From Byssothecium circinans (taxonomy: Eukaryota; Ascomycota; Dothideomycetes; Pleosporales; Massarinaceae), in assembly GCA_010015675.1 (NCBI GenBank), contig ML977037.1, positions 1 to 64,000 of the forward strand: a stretch of DNA of 64,000 nucleotides, in the 5' to 3' direction. A program made the position numbers and the translations under genes. The notes under the pieces were generated by a model. It was not told where the DNA came from. It did not search any database and worked only from the letters and a program-made list of their open reading frames with translations. Shown one piece after another: positions 1 through 11,780 of the stretch; the stretch's first letter is position 1; each line of letters opens with the position of its first letter.

Positions 1-503
1 ATAGAATTGTAAAGCTAGGCCTGCTCTATTACGTAGGAGTAAGAAGAGGTTAAAAGGGCTTCGTTGGGTGTAGGTAAATATAAGGTAAAGTTTTTAGTTT
101 GCGGCGAATTGATTCAATCGCGTGCCTGACTCGAAGAGGTTTTGGTGACATAGACCAACGTTTTAATTAAGTGGCGCCGTGGAGTTTCATTCTGATTAGC
201 CCGTCCCCTCCGAGAGCTACATGATGTGCAGTGCCTTGTCGAACCTATATGTAATCTTCACCGGACTTTCCCAAAGCGATCTTGTTAATTGTATGGCCGA
301 GGGGATTGGAAGTCGTATAGTTCCTACGATTCTGCAAGTTGGTACGTCATAGTGAAGGAATGAGACTCAGCACATATATCTGGGAAGGCTCACGGATCAC
401 TAACACAGATCAGTAGAGGTGAATCGGGTATATTGAATGCAACGAATGTAGATTATAAACGAACGAGTACCGGTGATGTGTGCCCAAAGACTGCAACACC
501 ATT
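1..503. other. Intergenic, no gene seen
   Basis: This stretch lies downstream of the GH114 gene stop at 504-506. It contains no open frame with recognisable protein features and no tRNA-like fold that I could see. It probably holds the 3' UTR of the GH114 gene next to position 504. Confidence 0.5.
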
Positions 504-1819
504 TTACAAACACTGGTAATAATACGGCGGTGATACGCCTTTGCACTGATACGGTGACTGTGTTTGCAGATATGTTAGCATGTGGTTTTCCAAACCTGAG
601 CTTGTTATTTAAAAAGACATACCTCGCAAGTTGTACAGCCCTTCCAGTCTTGCCCTCCGCACTGATCCCAATGTTTCTGTTTACATCCTCCTGGATTACC
701 TGGCGTACTCGTTGGCGGTCTCGGACTGGAAGTAGTTGGTCCTGTGGGTGTTGTTGTTGTAGGTCTGGTTGTAGGAGTAGGTCGTGTTGTAGGAGTAGTC
801 GTAGGAGGCCTCGGCGTGGTCGTCGGCGGTCTCGGTGTAGTAGTGGGTGGCCTGGTGGTGGGCCTTGTTAGTGTAGGCCTCGGTGGACTTGTACCACCTT
901 TCGTCGGTGTATCGACTTGACTGCCATCGCAGTAGACAGCGGGTCCGTCCAAAGCCAAGTTCTTGAGGATTGTACTCATTCCAGTGGTGCCCGGGCCTCT
1001 GCAGAATGTGGTATTTGCCTGGCCAGGGTTCAGTGGGATGGGATACTCGATATGGAAGACTGGCTTGTTGGTTGTGAGGAAGTTGTTATATCGGTCGCAT
1101 TCACTGAGCTGTGCGCATTGCTCATTGACTGCGAAATCGACGACCGGGGTAAGAGTGTCTACAATGTCCAGAGCATTTTTGAGACCAATCTTCATGCCAT
1201 ATTTTGCCGCTTCTTTTTGCATCCATTTTATGTAGTCAATTGCGTCGGTGCTCTTCAGGTTCAAGCCGTTGTCGTTTTGCTAGGATATATCAGTATTTAT
1301 AAAGATGAGAATTCTTCTGATACTTACGTATCCATCTAGAGAAGTTAGCAAGTTGTTTGTGAGAGTCAATTGCGAGTCCCCGGGGGATGATGACGTACCA
1401 ACATTGTCGGGATCAATAGCATCACAGCCCTTATCGGCAGCCAGCCTGATGCGTTTCGCCATCACGGTCCTAATCGCGGTGCTTCCTGTACGTATCCATC
1501 TCTCGTTTTTCCACTCCGGCAAGACTTTCCCGACATCTGCGGCGGGGAATTCTTTCACGTCATCCCGCCAGTCCTCCAGTGTCCCAGCGCTGAAATAACA
1601 TATCACAATCTTGCCAGCCGCCTTCAATGTTTCGATGGCGGAGGCCTCGTTGTCGAATAGATCAATGTCCCACACTGGGGCGTCCGTTGGTGGCAAAGGC
1701 ATTTTCGACACATCCGGCACACCAGTGAGAATGGTCTGCCATTTCTGACCGCGTTCAAAGACCACTTGCGCCAAGGAAGGGCTGGTGAAGAATGCCGCCC
1801 ACAGGATCCAAGCCACCAT
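504..1819 (-). CDS. Secreted GH114 (endo-alpha-1,4-polygalactosaminidase-type) with C-terminal CBM1
   Basis: Predicted extracellular enzyme of glycoside hydrolase family 114, whose known members cleave alpha-1,4-linked galactosamine polymers. Model: exons 1819-1399, 1335-1328, 1279-623 and 557-504, giving 379 residues. The start at 1819 gives an ideal signal peptide (MVAWILWAAFFTSPSLAQ); a further-upstream start would destroy it. The catalytic domain (about 20-265) shows the family motifs CYFSAG, the DAIDPDNVDGYQ strand and GLKNAL. A Thr/Pro-rich linker (PPTTTP-type repeats) follows. The last about 35 residues form a fungal cellulose-binding CBM1 with QCGG, CTTCES and the ending YYYQCL. The final 18 codons lie in a separate exon after a 65-nt intron with a CTAAC branch site. 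The DNVDGYQND motif is only formed if an 8-nt exon is spliced between introns of 63 and 48 nt. Identity is from motifs; substrate is inferred from the family. Confidence 0.87.
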
Positions 1820-3430
1820 CTTGTCGAAGATTTGTGGAAAAGTGAAGGACTGTCCGATCCCAAAAGTCAAGAAGAATAGCTCGAGCTTTGTCCGCCACCA
1901 AAGAAATTTCCAAAACCAGATGCAGGCGCCATGTGGCTAGGATAGATGCGGCGGATGATCTCCCATAATTGGCAATGAGAGCATACAGACAGAGCCAAGC
2001 TAATAACGCGATGGCCAGGTGTTCTCCTTCACGTATTGTAGTCGACAAGACGATGCGGGGAGATTAACCGTTCGAGAGGGTGAGAGTCAGAGGCGCGAGT
2101 CCTTGGTCCAATTCCCCTGATAATTGCTTTTCCGCGCCCGAGCCAACCAGGAGAACACATGTAAATAGGAAACAAATATTCGTCACACCCGGACCTTGAG
2201 GCAATGCTCGAAGCCGCACCCTAATAGCCGACGCAGCACGTCATGAATTTTGCGAATTTGCGGGACTACAAGGCCGTCTCGACAAGTCCAAAGGGAGAAG
2301 TATGGACAGGATGTATGTTGTCGAAAGTCTCTGGGCATGGTGTTGTTCTAGAAGTGGAAGAAGGCACCGCAGATACATCCTCCTATGGATAGTTAGCGAG
2401 CGTTGACCTGTGTGTTCGGCAGATGGATGCATTGCGGGGAAAAGCTTAGCTTGACATGTTCATAGTCAAAGTCGAAGATGTTATTTGGGAGATCGACTAA
2501 TGAGGGTGTGCGATGAAGTTGTTCTAGACGACGGCTAAATTGGCCTACAATCTAACATCCACCACATAGATGAGGCTCTTCGGCGAATGTTGATGAGTGG
2601 AAGAGCCTGATCTCGAGCATTTTCAACCGCCGACACTCTGGATCTGGAAATGACTTGACCAATTAGCCAGTTTTCTGTTACTGAATCACATGAAGCATGC
2701 AGGCACTCACCTTCTTGCATCCTAACATGCGCGCAACAGTACGAGCAAGGGACTGATAAGCCTTTCGATCTTGTTGAGACATCTTCGACCTGTTCTTGCC
2801 CATGTTGTCCCGCTCAGTAGATGAAAACTTACCTGTGCCCGCGATTTGAAGCCCTTGTTCAAGCTCAAATAGGGCTCAATAAACCGAGTCTTCCCTAGTT
2901 GACGAGCTCTCTATTCTCATGGACCAGGCCAGTACCCGGAACCATCACGAGGCCCCTCGTAAGTAGATCGCTGAACCTGGATGTGTAAAATTTGGTAAGA
3001 TTGATAAACTCCGGATCGAGTGAGTTACGGCATGGCCCTGCGCATATGAAGAACGTATCGCCACCTAAATTCGGGTGTGGAGGCCTGATTTACTATTGAG
3101 GCAGCCCAAGAGAACAGCGCGGTAGGTTCAAATTTCGTACCCAGAATGTCTTGTCAGAAAGATGAATGTCCAAAGCGCTAACCAAAAGTACGACCCAGGG
3201 GCGCGTCTTGTTGCCGACGTGGAGGAGACTCGGATTTAGATAAGATAAGAATCCGGCCCGACTACGGCCGATATAATCCTGTCATGTTTTTCACGATGGC
3301 AGCGATCGATGGAGATAACAATTCTTTATTCCTCCACTGCATCTGTACATATTCTGTTTGAGGCTCAGATGGCATCTCTCTGGTCGCCAATAGAGCCGTC
3401 AACTCGCGTCTCGAGCCTCCGTACCTACTG
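1820..3430. other. Intergenic, divergent promoter region
   Basis: About 1.6 kb separates the GH114 start (minus) from the start of the PPR-like gene (plus). Only short open frames up to 97 codons occur, mostly without ATG, and none resembles a known protein. I see no tRNA, repeat array or transposon terminus. Confidence 0.5.
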
Positions 3431-5770
3431 ATGCTCGCTTTCCTTACCCGTCGACGCGTTCACTCTCCCCTCCGTTTCCTACGCATACATGCGCGATCAC
3501 TGAATACACTTCCGAAAGCATTGCCATCCTACGTCGAATCCTGGAACCCTACGCAACATAGCCGCTTCCACGTCTCATATCCTGCATCCAATGCCCCCGT
3601 CGCCTCGCCAGGCGTAGTGAAGCACGATGGACGCCGCGCCGAACGCGAACAACAACGGGATACACAAAAGGTGACGATACATGAGAAGAATGATTCTGTC
3701 AGGGCGGCAGACCAGCGTCATGCCATTGAGCAGCTGAACGATCTGCTGCGGCGCGCCGACACAGGCGAAGGCGAAACAGCAGACTTGAGCCCTCAGATAT
3801 GGCAAGCATACTGTTCAGCCAAGAATATTGTCCCTGGTCTGCTATCAGACATACCGGAAAGGGCTTGGGATGTACTGTGGGCCTCGCAGGACTTTGTTGG
3901 TCTGCCTCCGCACATGAGAGAGATCAACTTGTCAACACTCTACCAAGACATGGCAACGGTTGGCAAGTCATCTACTGTCGGGTCGAGGACAGCATATTTG
4001 GAGCAAAAGTTTCTGGACGGGGAAGAAGAGCAAGCTCTGGCAGAATGGGAAGCGGATCATGCGAGCGCGGGCCCTGGAGCACGGCAAGACTACAAGCCCG
4101 AGCATCTTGAAACAGGAGCGAAGCTCTACGCTCTTGCTGGCAACGCTGACCGCGCGCGCGAGGTCATGGAGGAGCTTTACGAACTGTACCCGACTTGGAA
4201 CCCCTCCGTTATGATGCACGTCTTTCGAGTTCACACTGATACCGACTCTGATCAGCACCGGGCGGAAGCCTGGAAGATCTACATCAACATGCGGCGATTG
4301 ATGCTGAAGAGCCTGACATTGGATCATTATGACGCTTGGTTTGTCGGTTTTTTGGAAGCCAGACACGTCCGATATGCGAAGCTGGTTTTCCGAGACATGA
4401 TTAAAGGGGGCTTCCTCGCCGCGTCTTCCTCGCCCAACGATATCGAAGCCACCCTAAGGAGATTCCACTTGCTTACACGTTTAGGAACCGACATTGAAAG
4501 GATTACAAGTCTCTCTCTCCAGGCAATTACAACCCTGCCCTCTGTGTATCACCTCCATGTATTTGGCTATTGGATGGAGGCTGCTGTCAAGTTCATAGCT
4601 CCTCAGGCGGCCGCGAACATCCTGGATATGATGTTCACCCGAAACTATCGCCCGGGTACAACCCACTTCAACCTCTTTCTGAGAGCCCTCCTCCGGACCC
4701 AGGAAGCACAACAGGTCACAAAAGCCGAGAACATTGGTTGGCGCATGATTGAAGAGACACGGGTTGCACGATCGGACAGGAAATCGCCGATATCAGCATC
4801 GGAGATCATATTCTCCAGGTACTCAACAATCGTGGAGCCTGTTCTTGACAGTGATGCTGCTAGGAAGGTGCCACAAGCCAACGTCACCACCTTTGCCCTC
4901 ATTATGCAACACCACGCTGCTAGGGAACAATGGGAACATGTTGAATATTTGGCGCGACGGTTGAAGGAATCAGAGACCTTCCCCAACAGCACACTCATGA
5001 ACGTCCTCATGAACAATGCCTGCCGAAAAGGAAAATTCACTGAAGCTTGGAAACTGTATAAATCTCTCACCAATGTTCCTGAAGATACTCCCGGAGTGTT
5101 TCCTGACGGGGCCAGTATCCGATGCGTCTGGAAAATGCTCCGCCTTGCGCTCGGCAATGAGTCTACTCGAGATGATCCTGAACTCCCTAGGCCGCGTCAA
5201 CTTCTGGCCGAGACAATCAGTTGGTGGCACCTTTGTCGCAGCAGGCACGACTCGGAACAATTCCGCACTGGATTGGCGGCAGAGAACAAGACTGCGCTGA
5301 CAAACCTGGTGATGCATTGTTTTAGCTATACTGAGGATATTGCTGGCTCCTTAGTTGCGCTGCACGCCATGAGGCGGTATCTTCATATCTTCCCAACCGA
5401 CGACGTTGCCTACATACTCCAAAGGCAAGCCGCTTGGGTCGACATGCAGCGTGAAGAGCCGGCTGTCCGGGCACGGTACAATCTAAACAAGATGAGGAGG
5501 GAGACTCTTGCTAAGCTGGCTGGTGTTTATGATATCCTGCTCCAGAAGAGGCTTGAGAGGCTGGGATATACCGGAGATGAGGAGTACGCACGCATGAGTG
5601 ACGACGAGATTGGGGATCATGGTTTGAATCTCCTGTCCGAATTTGTGAGAGTGGTCATGAAGCGGACCTACGAGCCCGACGTTGTCGAAGCGATGATCCA
5701 GCAGGCAAAGGAGGACGCTGGAGTTCCCGACATGGCAACAGGGGACCTGACCGCTTTCGAAGTTGCTTAG
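3431..5770 (+). CDS. Mitochondrial helical-repeat (PPR-like) protein
   Basis: Intronless 779-residue protein. The N-terminus (MLAFLTRRRVHSPLRF...) is rich in Arg, Ser and Leu and lacks acidic residues, as expected of a mitochondrial presequence. The body is almost entirely predicted helix and contains degenerate 35-residue-like units, for example around residues 220-330 (AKLYALAGNADRAREVMEEL, then AWKIYINMRRLML) and 500-560 (WEHVEYLARRLKES, then EAWKLYKSL). This is the pattern of fungal pentatricopeptide proteins that bind organellar RNA or assist respiratory-complex assembly. I considered CIA84 (complex I intermediate-associated) but do not see its N-terminal signature, so the specific role is open. 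It lies alone, divergent from the GH114 gene, and ends 225 bp from the stop of the next convergent gene. Confidence 0.8.
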   Translation: MLAFLTRRRVHSPLRFLRIHARSLNTLPKALPSYVESWNPTQHSRFHVSYPASNAPVASPGVVKHDGRRAEREQQRDTQKVTIHEKNDSVRAADQRHAIEQLNDLLRRADTGEGETADLSPQIWQAYCSAKNIVPGLLSDIPERAWDVLWASQDFVGLPPHMREINLSTLYQDMATVGKSSTVGSRTAYLEQKFLDGEEEQALAEWEADHASAGPGARQDYKPEHLETGAKLYALAGNADRAREVMEELYELYPTWNPSVMMHVFRVHTDTDSDQHRAEAWKIYINMRRLMLKSLTLDHYDAWFVGFLEARHVRYAKLVFRDMIKGGFLAASSSPNDIEATLRRFHLLTRLGTDIERITSLSLQAITTLPSVYHLHVFGYWMEAAVKFIAPQAAANILDMMFTRNYRPGTTHFNLFLRALLRTQEAQQVTKAENIGWRMIEETRVARSDRKSPISASEIIFSRYSTIVEPVLDSDAARKVPQANVTTFALIMQHHAAREQWEHVEYLARRLKESETFPNSTLMNVLMNNACRKGKFTEAWKLYKSLTNVPEDTPGVFPDGASIRCVWKMLRLALGNESTRDDPELPRPRQLLAETISWWHLCRSRHDSEQFRTGLAAENKTALTNLVMHCFSYTEDIAGSLVALHAMRRYLHIFPTDDVAYILQRQAAWVDMQREEPAVRARYNLNKMRRETLAKLAGVYDILLQKRLERLGYTGDEEYARMSDDEIGDHGLNLLSEFVRVVMKRTYEPDVVEAMIQQAKEDAGVPDMATGDLTAFEVA

Positions 5771-5995
5771 CCTATCTAGATTTGCGAATTGACTCCTTCG
5801 AAATACGAGACGCATGCATTGAGTGGATTCTAGGATTTTACGAGACTATTTCCTTTTGATTCCTCTTTGATGTACTATACAATACTGCTTAAAATAGCCA
5901 GACTATATTCCAGTAGACTCCGAGTATACAGCATATCCCAATCCAACCTAAACTCGAACCAAAGACTCCTCTCCCTATTCAAGATTTTCTGGTCC

Positions 5996-6544
5996 CTACA
6001 ACCCCAATGGATTCCCTGCAGTCCCCTTCCTCGGTGTTGGACCTGGTCTAGATGACATTACGGCACGCGCTCCCGACGGAGTACTTGCCAGCCCAAGTGG
6101 GTTCTTGTTCGTGCTACCGCGCGAGCCTGGAGCGCCAGTCACGTCTTTGATCGAGTTGCCATAATCGCGAATGGTATCGCCCCAGCCGCGGCTCGTGTTG
6201 GCGATACTTCAACGTCTATCAACGTCTGTACCGCGAAAGTAGAGGGAAGTTGCTTACCTTGAACCTGCTCCCTTGCCAGCGCCTGCCACGCCATTGCCTA
6301 CCGCGCCGACAATGGCAGAACCAAAGTTACCCACACCGGATGCAACCGTGTTGGTGTAGCGCGTGAGCCAGCTCTGTTGCTGGGGCAGTTGCTTCTTCGG
6401 AGGCTGGGGTGCGGGCAGCGGTTTCTTTGCAGGTTGCGGTTTTGGGGCCTGTTTCTTGACTGCTGGGACTGGCTTGGGTGGCGGTTTCTTGACCGCCTGT
6501 GGCTTCGGTGCTTGATTCTTGGCTGCCTGTGCTTTGGGGGGCAT
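5996..6544 (-). CDS. Small Pro/Lys-rich conserved-type hypothetical protein
   Basis: Two exons (6544-6258 and 6206-5996) with a 51-nt intron give 165 residues. The first about 55 residues are a basic Pro/Lys/Gln low-complexity segment (KKPPPKPVPAVKK style). A Gly/Ala-rich segment follows (SGVGNFGSAIVGAVGNG), which could be a membrane-seeking helix. The spliced second exon supplies SRGWGDTIRDYGNSIKD, and the motif NPLGL occurs twice, once internally and once as the last five residues. A first-exon reading alone would stop at TAA inside the intron donor, so the splice is needed. I do not recognise the family; the repeated NPLGL ending suggests a conserved short motif. Function unknown. Confidence 0.7.
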
Positions 6545-7122
6545 GATTGCTATGTATCTTGTGGGGTATCAGACTGTAGAAGAGGACACTGGCCCTTCCG
6601 GCATGGAAAGTCGAACATGTTGGTTCTTGGATCCTGTGGCGTGCCGATGATGTCAGGCGGCCGTGCGTGCCTGCGAGGAATCTGGTGCGGTCTTGCGCTA
6701 ATCCTAGAGGATTAAGGTTGCATTAGCGCAATCAGAAGCTTGGCCGTCCCGACTTTGTTCAGCCTGCGATGCATCGTGCATCCTGCATTTATCCCACCAC
6801 CACCTCACCCAGCGGCATTTGCTGCTCAACGGCTCTCCTTAATTCGTAGCTCTGTATCCGTATCCGGGCTATCACTGTGTTTGAATGCGACCGCGACATT
6901 GAACTGCTGCGGTGAGCCGCACAAGAGCGTTTGCGAGGGAAGACTGGTCGCGAGGGCAACGGCACAACCCGACTTCCAACGGCCGTCATGAGTGAGCGTC
7001 ACCGCGGATTGCGCTAGGAGCTCTGTTTTGCGTGCTTCACTTGCGGTCGGCGCACTTGTAAGTTCGTTTTCTTCGTCTTCAGTCCACTCCACACCACACC
7101 ACCGCACCGTCCATCGTCGGCG
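6545..7122. promoter_or_regulatory. Divergent promoter between the small protein and the kinase
   Basis: This 578-bp intergenic stretch separates two genes transcribed away from each other. CT/CA-rich sequence precedes the kinase ATG at 7123 (about 7070-7120), as in fungal leaders. Short open frames in both directions do not look like genes. Confidence 0.45.
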
Positions 7123-10100
7123 ATGGTGCTGCGCGACGCCCCCAATCTCCGTGAGGCGTACATGCAATCGCGCCTCAAAAGATCAAAGACGAGTATCGGC
7201 GATCTGGAGAGGCTAGATGCGGACCTCAGCGGTAGTGGCCACCAGGTGTCCCCGCCTCCAGCGGCCAAGCCGATTGCCGGACGGCGGGCAAGGCCAAGTC
7301 GCGGCCTGTCTTTTACGAAGCTGACAAACTCCCTAGGATTCTCAACATCTCGTAAACAGGGCATTGACAAATCGACAATTTCCAGGCCAATCATCGACCC
7401 CAACAACCCCATCATCCTCCCGCCGGGTTGTCTCGACCTTGGAGCAGTCTCCCCGCCACCAAGCACTCCTTTACTCTCCTCATATACGTCTCCCGACCGA
7501 AAACACCTTCTTCCACGAGAGTCGCTCAGGATATCGAGTACAGGGCACCTTCATTCGGTCTCTGAGCCCGTCACTTTCCCTTCAAACTTTCCGTATCCGC
7601 CGCCAAGTCGTCCCCCACCGCCAATACCGCATGCACCGAGTATAGATAGGCGGGACAGTGTAGCTGAACCCCCGCTCAAATCCATCGTTGAATCGCCTTC
7701 CGAGAGCGAAGTCGCCTCTGATCACGGCAAGCTGAACTGCGACACGCTGGATAGGAGACTTCGAAAGCTTGCAGATATGGATCCTTCACGTCTAAGCTTG
7801 CAGCCGCCGGCCACGGCCACAAAGGCCCGCGCAATCCAACAGGCGAAGGATATGCAGAATTTGGTGGCTGAGAGGGTCAGGCGCAGTGGAGAGGAAGCCC
7901 CGCCATACGACTTTTACGAGTTAATTGGCAAAGGAACTTATGGACGCGTGTTCAAAGGGTTTGTCTAATTCGGCGACAGAGTAAGGCAGGGCTAACGTGA
8001 GGCAGTCTCAACCGTAAAACCGGCGGTTTGGTCGCCATCAAAATCATTGACATCGACAAAGAGGATTACGAGCAGATGACCACGACTGGCCTTTCCGATA
8101 CGCTGAGAGAGATCAATGTACTTCAGCAAGTTGGAGATAGCAGGGCACGGCCATATGTGAACATTATTGAAGAGGCTCGGCCTGTTCATAGCGAACTCTG
8201 GATTGTCAGCGAGTACGCCAGTGGCGGCAGCGTCTCTACTCTGATGAAGCCAACTTTGGGCACCAAAATCCCGGGCTTGGACGAGAAGTTCATCATACCC
8301 ATTGCGCGCGAACTCGCGCTGGGTCTGAAGTATATACACGAGGCCGGCGTGCTACACCGAGATCTCAAGTGCAACAACGTGCTGATTCTCGAGGATGGGC
8401 GCGTGCAACTATGCGACTTTGGCGTCTCAGGTATGCTCGAGCCCGCAAAATCAAAACGGTCAACCATTGTCGGCACGCCCTACTGGATGGCGCCAGAGCT
8501 GCAGAGGGAATATGTCAAGGCTGAAGAAAGCCGCAGCATGGATACGAATACCGATCTTCTCTACGGCTCAGAAGTCGATATATGGGCATACGGATGCACA
8601 GTTTACGAGATGGCTACTGGATCGCCACCACATTCTAGGGTGCAGGCCTTCGATCTGCCCAATGCTGGAGTTCCTGTGTTGGAAGGCGATGAGTTTTCAC
8701 AGGACCTGAAGGACTTTCTGGCCTTTGTGTTCCAGCCAGAACCGGAAAACCGACCCACTCCAGACGAGATCCTTGAGCATCCCTATCTCGCAAATTCGAC
8801 GAAGATGTATCCAACCGTTATGCTTGTAAAGCTTGTGGAGGACTACTACAAGTGGGAACAGGAGGGCGGTTCCCGTGTTTCCCTATTCAACCCTTACGGA
8901 GCTCAGGCTCCAGAAGCCTTGGCGGAGGCAGACGAAGACGACGATGATTGGACTTTTAGCACCAGTGACGAGTTTGAGAACAGACTCTCCCGCGCCTTTC
9001 CTGATCCGTTCACGGCGCCTGGCCAGACATATAATGGCATGACCGTCCCATCTGAGAACGATGATCGATGGGAGAAAATGAAGGCGGCATGGCATGAAGA
9101 GAGCATCAGTCGGGGAGCTAAGAAACTCAATCGCTTATTCGATCCGAACTCGACGCCCTACCGTTACAGCGCTCTCGACGAAGGCGGCAATGGCCGACCC
9201 CCATCAGATCTGATCCTCCGTGACTTCAATCCCGGTGCCCCCAATCGAGAAACAGTCATTGATCTGGATTTCGCGGCTCCAATGACCTCCGATGTGCCCA
9301 ATATTGATCTCGACGAGGTTCCAACGCTGAAGGCAAATCGCATGCAGAAACTCCTCCGCGACACACAAATGGAGGACGAAGAGCAAGATACCTTCGACAT
9401 GGACAACATCGAGAAGCGAGCTACCATGGATTGGAAGTTCTCAATTGGCGACGATCAGGACCAGACTGCGAAGAGAGCTACACAAGACTGGAAATTTCCC
9501 ATGGCTGACGATCAGACTGCCAAACGTGCCACAAGGGACTGGAAGTTCCCTGGGGCTGACGACCAGACTGCTAAACGTGCCACAAGGGACTGGAAGTTCC
9601 CTGGGGCTGACGATCAGACCGCTCGTCGAGATACGAGGGACTGGAAATTCCCACCTATGCCTGAGCAGCCAAACCGGCAAACCAAGGACTTTCAATTCCC
9701 GCCGAAGCCAAATCGGGTCACGAGAGAATGGACATTCAGTGCAGCCATGGCTGAAGCCAACTATCAATCTCAGAGGAATTCTCGCCGTGAAACGCGAGAT
9801 TGGAAGTTCCCAACATCAACTGAACAACCCCCGCCCAATCGCAAGACGAGGGACTTCAAGTTTCCGATGAGCGATCCGGTAGAGGAGGAGTCTGATTCAA
9901 GCCAGAACTTCGCTTCTTCGCCTACACTGGAATCAAACTTCCGGCCGAGCTTAAGGCATGCCACGACTGAGCCTGTGGGTTCGTTCGATAGTTATCCAAC
10001 GGTCAATTCGGCGCCAGCATCGCCGCTGCGAACGTCCATGATTGACCTTGACATGGCCATGCCGGATAGCGACTACCGCCCGTCAACAGCCGACTCTTCC

Positions 10101-10958
10101 ACGACCACCATTCGGACGGCCGTGTCAGAGCAACTCAATGACAACCCATTCAATCTGGAAGACCAAGTGCACCTCTCGGAGAACAACAACCGTGCCTCTT
10201 ACCACATGAAGTCGCAGTCGGAGCCAAACCACGCCATTGCAGGTCTGCTAACCCCGCAGACCTTCGACGAGCAAGGGCAACCCACTAACCTTGACCCACA
10301 CCATCCAAACATGCATGCGCGCGGTGTATCCTCCGTATCCCAAATGCAAGCTCAGCTCAAGCCGCCTCCGCTCAACAACGGTGTCGCTCAGCACCGGCCC
10401 TACCAACGGTCCCAGCAACTTGCCTGGGAAGGCTGGTCCCACTCAGCCGCCTACGGCATTAGTAGCGACGAATCGCCACCTATGAGTGTTACTACCGATC
10501 AATCAGCCGACGAAGACGACGTGGACGAAGCATGGGATGCGCTCGAACAACAAACCCGTTCCCAGGGCAAATATCGCATCCCGGGCGTCCACCGCATGAC
10601 CTTCTCCCGGGACGAAGACCCCCGCGCCTCCGATACAGATGATGCCGACTACGACGACTTACCCCGTCCTGTCCGTGTCTCTCTCGGTCCGAATGGGAAG
10701 CCACTCGTTGAGTTTCCCATTCCTCGGGGTCCGGATCCTGAAGCGCTGTTGGGAGTCAGTGGTGTAGGTGGCGGCGACGTTGGGCTGGGCGATGCGCTTT
10801 GGAAGAGCACAGTTGAGTTAAGGGATGGAATGAGAGCGGCGCGAGACCTTATGAAGGCCATGCGACTTGAGGATGTACGGCCGCTTGAAAGTGATGACGA
10901 CACTGGAGATGATGGCATGGGCACTGTGAGGTTGAGCCGTGGACTTTCTGAACGGTAA
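7123..10958 (+). CDS. Ste20-family (germinal-centre-kinase type) serine/threonine kinase with TRDWKFP repeats
   Basis: Exons 7123-7958 and 8006-10958 give 1262 residues. The 47-nt intron falls inside the glycine loop region and splicing produces GKGTYGRVFKGLNRKTGGLVA. An N-terminal extension of about 260 residues (Pro/Ser-rich) precedes the kinase domain at about 263-545. Visible motifs are VAIKIIDID (Lys), HRDLKCNN catalytic loop, DFG, and GTPYWMAPE activation segment with the Ste20-type signature. The C-terminal part is long and probably disordered; at about residues 748-900 it carries roughly nine copies of a T-R-[DE]-[WF]-x-F-P motif. It ends in an acidic, helical tail. Filamentous fungi use such kinases in polarity and septation networks; MST-1 of Neurospora is a plausible relative, but that assignment is from memory of the kinase core. 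All catalytic residues look intact. Confidence 0.9.
9410..9875 (+). repeat. Tandem TRDWKFP-coding repeats inside the kinase gene
   Basis: About nine imperfect units, spaced 12-27 codons apart, encode the core [TA]-[TR]-[RQK]-[DE]-[WF]-x-F-[PS]. Two adjacent units (about 9510-9625) are almost identical at the DNA level over roughly 50 bp, which points to recent tandem duplication. Later units are degenerate (KDFQFP, REWTFS, RDFKFP). The array is in frame with the kinase reading frame throughout. Confidence 0.85.
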
Positions 10959-11780
10959 GAATTTTCCACTTCCATTGTCATTTTCGCGAGAGTCGGGCGT
11001 TGCTTTTTCTTCTTCTTTTCTTTCTTCGCTTCAGCGTTGTCTTTTCCTGGTTTCAGGACGCAGGAAGGTTTTGGGGAAGGTGGTGTGTGCATGGTTTGTG
11101 CAGGAGAAAGGAGATGGAAGGAGGGAAAAGGGAAAGATCATCACATTGGCATCGACATGGGCGTCAACGGAGTGTTTTCAGGGTCATTTGGAGATGTTTT
11201 GTCCAGGCCCAAAGTGTGTTTCTGGCGAACGGAGCTTGGAGGTGATCTGCGGTTTGGCTTTGGGTTGCATCGATCAGATACCTCTCCGCGGTCCTTGTGA
11301 TAAGGCTTTTGCCAGGCGTTTCTGTGGAGGAGATGCACGACTAGCCGTCGGTGAAAAGGCCAAGTTACTTACTTGTACATCGCGCTATACAAGCGGAGAT
11401 CTTGTATGTGCAGTGCTGCGTCAAGAGCCTGACGTCACTTTACCAAGCTCGAACTACCAGAGACGTGGTCGAAATACAACTCGAGTACTTTGAAAGACCA
11501 GCTCCCACCTTAATTTCGTCGATAATGGTATCGTCACTGATGGAATGATATGGTACATGTAGCTGTACGTGAGATATTCAATCGTATAAACTTTTCAACC
11601 TATATACCTCATATCGATCAATTTCCTAACCCGTTGATATTCTTCAAATGCGAATCCTCAAAACAACGCCAACCCAGCCAATTGTAGACCAGGTATATGC
11701 TGTCATGATGTTTTCCATTTGAACGCCAAGAAATGCAAAAAAAAAATTGTGCCGTGAGAACAAGGTGAAAAAAGCCCCTC
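10959..11780. other. Convergent intergenic region
   Basis: This 822-bp gap between the convergent kinase and RRN3 stops presumably holds both 3' UTRs. An A-rich run near 11740 lies just beyond the RRN3 stop. A 184-codon open frame at 10939-11493 overlaps the kinase end and has no recognisable features, so I do not call it. Confidence 0.5.

Noticed and set aside
1336..1398. Reading the 63-nt segment of GH114 as coding (18 extra residues)
   Set aside because: It separates DPDNV from DGYQND, which are contiguous in the family, and it has canonical intron ends and a branch site.
3100..3200. 'GGTTCAAATTT' resembling a tRNA T-loop
   Set aside because: Flanking arms do not pair and no A-box is at the right distance.
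3431..5770. Identification as CIA84
   Set aside because: Length and helical repeats fit, but the N-terminal signature I associate with CIA84 is absent, so only a generic PPR-like call is supported.
10939..11493. 184-codon plus-strand frame after the kinase
   Set aside because: It starts inside the kinase coding end, has no family features and lies in a convergent 3' region.
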